This document shows, in pieces, positions 49,830 through 52,196 of a DNA stretch of 52,196 bases. The stretch is taken from the NCBI GenBank assembly GCA_016185625.1, contig JACPND010000023.1:1-52196 (forward strand), given 5' to 3'. Numbering within the stretch: the first letter of the stretch is position 1; each line of letters opens with the position of its first letter. The translations under genes and the position numbers were made by a program. Source of the stretch: Candidatus Woesearchaeota archaeon. GTDB lineage: Archaea > Nanobdellota > Nanobdellia > Woesearchaeales > GW2011-AR9. A model generated the notes under the pieces. It saw nothing but the letters and a program-made list of their open reading frames with translations. It ran no database searches and was not told the origin of the DNA.

Positions 49830-50858
49830 ATGATTAAACCAAAAAAGCTCAAGAAAGGAGATACTATTGCTATTATATCCCCCTCTAGTGGATTAGCAAA
49901 ACTATTTCCTCATAGAATCGAACGTGCTAAGATAGCATTGGAGCGATTAGGATTTAAAGTAAAACTATTTCCCACAACTTCAAAATTTGAAAATGGAAAG
50001 GCTGGAATAATTACTGAGCGAGTAAAGGATATTCATGATGCATTCTCAGACAAAAGCGTTAAAGCAATTATGTGTGCAATTGGTGGTTTATCTGCTAATG
50101 AACTTCTGGAAAAATTGGATTATGGTTTAATCAAAAAGAATCCAAAAATATTTTGTGGTTATTCTGATATTACTATTTTACATTGTGCAATCCAAAAAAA
50201 ATCTAATTTTGTGACATTTTACGGGCCATGTGCGATGACCCAGTTTGGGGAATACCCAGAGCCACTGAAATATACAGTTGATTTCTTCCTAAAAGCAGTA
50301 GCAAATGATAAACCAGTTGGTATAATATCTTCTTCGGAAAAATGGACTGATGAAGTGTTAGATTGGGGGACTAAAGAGGACTTGAAAAGACCAAGAAAAC
50401 TTTCTCCCAATTTAGGGCACGTATGGTTAAAAGAAGGCAAAGCTGAAGGCAAAATTGTTGGTGGATGTTTGTATTCTCTTCTTCAGGTTAAAGGGACAGA
50501 ATACGATTTAGATTATGCTGATAAAATTCTTTTCATAGAAGTACCCGAAGGAGAAGATTTCACAAAAGGAACTCCATTATCTTATGTTGATTCACAGTTA
50601 ATGGATTTGAGAAATGCAGGAGTATTTGATAAGATTAAAGGACTGATTGTAGGGGTGTCTTTTGGTTATAAAGAAAATGAACCAGATCAATTTAAAGAAT
50701 TCATTAGGAACCATACGAAAGAATATAATTTTCCTGTTTTATTCAACGTAAATATAGGCCATGCTGACCCGATTATCACTATGCCACTTGGAGTTAAAGC
50801 AAATTTGGATTCTACTAGTAATTTATTTTCTATAGATGAATCTGGAACAGAATCATAA
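49830..50858 (+). CDS. MccF-type S66 serine carboxypeptidase
   Basis: 342 residues. The S66 triad is Ser112 (FCGYSDIT), Glu237 (LFIEVPEG) and His311 (NIGHADP), close to Ser118/Glu243/His311 of E. coli MccF. The insertion KWTDEVLDW ... SPNLGHVWL (about 171-200) belongs to the MccF clade rather than to LD-carboxypeptidases (LdcA). MccF cleaves the amide linking peptide or aspartate to the nucleotide of microcin C and so protects the producer. Last gene of the operon, 25 nt after the HIT gene; its TAA abuts the right inverted repeat. Confidence 0.85.
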   Translation: MIKPKKLKKGDTIAIISPSSGLAKLFPHRIERAKIALERLGFKVKLFPTTSKFENGKAGIITERVKDIHDAFSDKSVKAIMCAIGGLSANELLEKLDYGLIKKNPKIFCGYSDITILHCAIQKKSNFVTFYGPCAMTQFGEYPEPLKYTVDFFLKAVANDKPVGIISSSEKWTDEVLDWGTKEDLKRPRKLSPNLGHVWLKEGKAEGKIVGGCLYSLLQVKGTEYDLDYADKILFIEVPEGEDFTKGTPLSYVDSQLMDLRNAGVFDKIKGLIVGVSFGYKENEPDQFKEFIRNHTKEYNFPVLFNVNIGHADPIITMPLGVKANLDSTSNLFSIDESGTES

Positions 50859-51022
50859 GCGCCACGATTTTTTAGTTTAATTCACAAAATTTGGACGAAG
50901 TGCAACGGAGTCGCTAAACATATGTTAGATACAGTTTCAATTTTCTGAGTTGTTCGTTTCTAGTTTAGCGAAAGCAAGAACGTCTACATTCCCAGCGAGA
51001 GCACCAGAGTGCCACGAAAAAA
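50859..51022. repeat. Right inverted repeat of the island
   Basis: GCGCCACGATTTTTTAG (50859-50875), TTTAATTCACAAAA (50876-50889), GCAAGAA, CTACATTCCCAGC (50984-50996) and GCCACGAAAAAA (51011-51022) are the reverse complements of the left-repeat blocks. An extra 75-nt stretch (50890-50965) is present on this side only. Confidence 0.7.
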
Positions 51023-51029
51023 TTACGCC

Positions 51030-51214
51030 TAACGTAGCAACTATCCGAAGTTGCGAGGCTCCTCGAAAACCCCCTCGTGGAGTGGAGCGAAGCGGAACGG
51101 AACAGAGCTGGGGTTTTCAGAGCTGAGCCGAGCAATTTGGGTGGAGTGAGCCGAGCGACCGACTTTCCTTTTTGGGGAGAGAGCGAGGCGAACGCAACCG
51201 GATAGTTGCTGTTA
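51030..51214. repeat. Palindrome A2
   Basis: (GCC)TAACGTA, arm GCAACTATCCG (51037-51047), AAGT, inner GAAAACCCC/GGGGTTTTC, arm CGGATAGTTGC (51199-51209), T, GTTA. Shares CCTCGTGGAG and GGAACAGAGCT with A1. Followed by the conserved CGACCGAAGCGAAGCG-CAGGGAG segment (51222-51244), which also occurs with one mismatch at 33056-33078. Confidence 0.75.
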
Positions 51215-51265
51215 TATTCCCCGACCGAAGCGAAGCGCAGGGAGTGGTCGACCGAAGGGAGAAGT

Positions 51266-51483
51266 CGTGGCTTGTAGTTTTTGGTGTAAAATAGTGTTTC
51301 GTCGTCCGTTTTCAGCACTGGCGCTCGGCGAGGCGCAAATGCGACCGGAGGGAGCATGCGCCGAGTAGAGACAAGCTTTTCGACCAGCGAGTGCGAAGCA
51401 CCAGCGAGGAGAAAAGTTGGCCGTCGAGCCGCCAGTGTGTGCTGAAAATTTAACTAAAAATAAATCCCCAAAAACTACCCACG
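51266..51483. repeat. Palindromic spacer B1
   Basis: CGTGG...GTAGTTTTTGG (to 51284) pairs with CCAAAAACTAC.CCACG (51468-51483); inside, TTTTCAGCACTGGCG (51309-51323) pairs with CGCCAGTG-TGT-GCTGAAAA (51430-51448); the centre contains GC-rich hairpins and no gene. Direct repeat of B2, 458 bp away. Confidence 0.75.
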
Positions 51484-51491
51484 ATTGAATA

Positions 51492-51672
51492 TAACGTATG
51501 CAACTTTCCGAAGTCCCAAGGGTGCCCTCGAAAATTAGAGGCAGCCCACTAATTTTCAGAGCGGAGGTTAGGGTGGCACGAAGTGCTGGTGGGATTTGGG
51601 AGAGCGAGTTCTGTAGCCCGACATTCATTTTGGGGAGGGCGGAAGAACGAGCGAACCGGAAAGTTGCCGTTA
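51492..51672. repeat. Palindrome A3
   Basis: TAACGTAT, arm GCAACTTTCCG (51500-51510), AAGT, inner GAAAATTAG/CTAATTTTC, arm CGGAAAGTTGC (51657-51667), C, GTTA. Followed by the same conserved segment as A2. Confidence 0.75.
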
Positions 51673-51723
51673 TCTTCCCCGACCGGAGCGAAGCGCAGGG
51701 AGCGGTCGACCGAAGGGAGAAGT

Positions 51724-51942
51724 CGTGGATTGTAGTTTTTGGTGTAAAATAGTGTTCCGTAGTTCGTTTTTCAGCACTGGCGCTCGGCGAGGCGCAAATG
51801 CGACCGGAGGGAGCATGCGACGAGTAGAGACAAGCTTTTCGACTATCGAGCGCTGGGCGCTTTCGAGGAGAAAAGTTGGCCGTCGAGCCGCCAGTGTGTG
51901 CTGAAAATTCAACTAAAAATGGATCCCCAAAAACTACCCACG
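51724..51942. repeat. Palindromic spacer B2
   Basis: Close copy of B1: the same GTAGTTTTTGG/CCAAAAACTAC and TTTTCAGCAC/GTGCTGAAAA arms. The central hairpin between CTTTTCGA and GAGGAGAAAAG has a different sequence from B1 but still folds. Confidence 0.75.
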
Positions 51943-51950
51943 ATTGAAGA

Positions 51951-52054
51951 TAACGTATGGGGTTTTGAGAAGTCGCCGCCACTCATTTCGTTATCAAATC
52001 TGCGGCGATTTGGGTGAGCCCCGAGCTGAGGGGCGAACCTCAAAACCCCTGTTA
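51951..52054. repeat. Palindrome A4
   Basis: TAACGTAT, arm GGGGTTTTGAG (51959-51969), AAGT, inner TCGCCGC/GCGGCGA, arm CTCAAAACCCC (52039-52049), T, GTTA. The arm sequence is unrelated to A1-A3 yet still 11 bp and perfect. Nothing gene-like follows to the window end. Confidence 0.75.
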
Positions 52055-52196
52055 TACGAGGTCGACCGAAGGGAGAAGCGCAGCGCCCCCGAGCACCGCA
52101 GACCGCAGTCGAGGAGCGGAGGCGTATGACGCAGGAACCAGCATCGTAATCCTAGATTAACACTTATAGTTTTGTAGCAACAGGGGGTTTTCCTCA

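Larger units (their letters stand above)
42636..51214. mobile_element. Putative genomic island carrying the synthetase/MccF operon
   Basis: The AT-rich gene block 42933-50858 is flanked by inverted repeats (42848-42923 and 50859-51022) and, outside these, by palindromes A1 and A2. Base and codon use (A/T third positions, frequent AGA and ATA) differ from the surrounding housekeeping genes. No integrase or transposase lies inside, so mobility would be in trans or ancient. Mobile status is inference from the borders. Confidence 0.5.

Noticed and set aside
51027-51214. Palindromes as integron attC sites (GCCTAAC at 51027 and GTTAGGC at 42794 match R-box consensus).
   Set aside because: Only two of eight boundary boxes fit the consensus, the units are longer than usual attC sites with extra nested stems, and no integron integrase is seen. 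The resemblance is noted but not claimed.
50965-51982. Several long open frames on both strands at the right end.
   Set aside because: They are translations of the direct repeats B1/B2 (nearly identical peptide stretches repeat with the DNA) and lack start signals.

Overview
The window comes from an archaeal chromosome. It encodes TFB, Spt5 with SecE, the NIKS/GGQ-type release factor aRF1, aIF5A with a hypusine site, an archaeal histone, ribosomal protein L40e, SRP54, an archaeal-type LeuRS, Trm5, NreA and ZPR1. Many genes look leaderless, with a TATA box about 25-29 nt before the ATG. Short single-domain proteins, dense packing, tandem-domain Lrp-like regulators and many hypothetical proteins suggest a DPANN lineage such as the Woesearchaeota; that placement is inference.

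Layout. 1-7.2 kb: a decayed transposase, a small membrane-protein/paralog operon, a conserved Era-like GTPase/DUF2073/zinc-ribbon cluster, an Lrp-like regulator with MTA/SAH nucleosidase, and ZPR1. 7.2-16.8 kb: a tRNA-Gly with two introns, an endonuclease V homologue with altered acidic residues, LeuRS, a ferredoxin, Trm5, a cold-shock protein, a structured RNA candidate and NreA. 17-26 kb: the secE-spt5 operon; aRF1, whose 3' end carries a 770-bp insertion between 42-bp direct repeats; histone, aIF5A and L40e; a membrane S2P protease; and purine salvage genes (apt, PfkB kinase). 26-42 kb: TFB, an LhgO/ChaN/truncated-RqcH operon, several structured repeats, a second tRNA (Arg) with two introns, SRP54, and several decayed genes (HAD, metallophosphoesterase and others).

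42.6-52.2 kb is the most unusual part. An AT-rich, tightly overlapping seven-gene operon (43967-50858) encodes an Asp/AsnRS-like class II synthetase without an anticodon domain, a NIF3-family protein, a SAM methyltransferase, two ProRS-like proteins, a HIT protein and an MccF-type S66 peptidase, next to a divergent Lrp-like regulator. MccF and HIT-type hydrolases are known immunity factors against peptidyl-nucleotide (microcin C-like) antibiotics. The set therefore suggests an undescribed archaeal system that makes, or gives resistance to, an aminoacyl- or peptidyl-nucleotide compound. The operon sits between inverted repeats, inside an array of palindromes. Four of these have perfect 11-bp arms that differ in sequence between copies yet always pair, an arrangement resembling a cassette array.

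MTA/SAH nucleosidase (adenine release), APRT (adenine to AMP) and the PfkB kinase (possibly adenosine to AMP) together fit a salvage-dependent purine economy. Several repeats with compensatory base changes look like undescribed structured RNAs or DNA hairpin elements.
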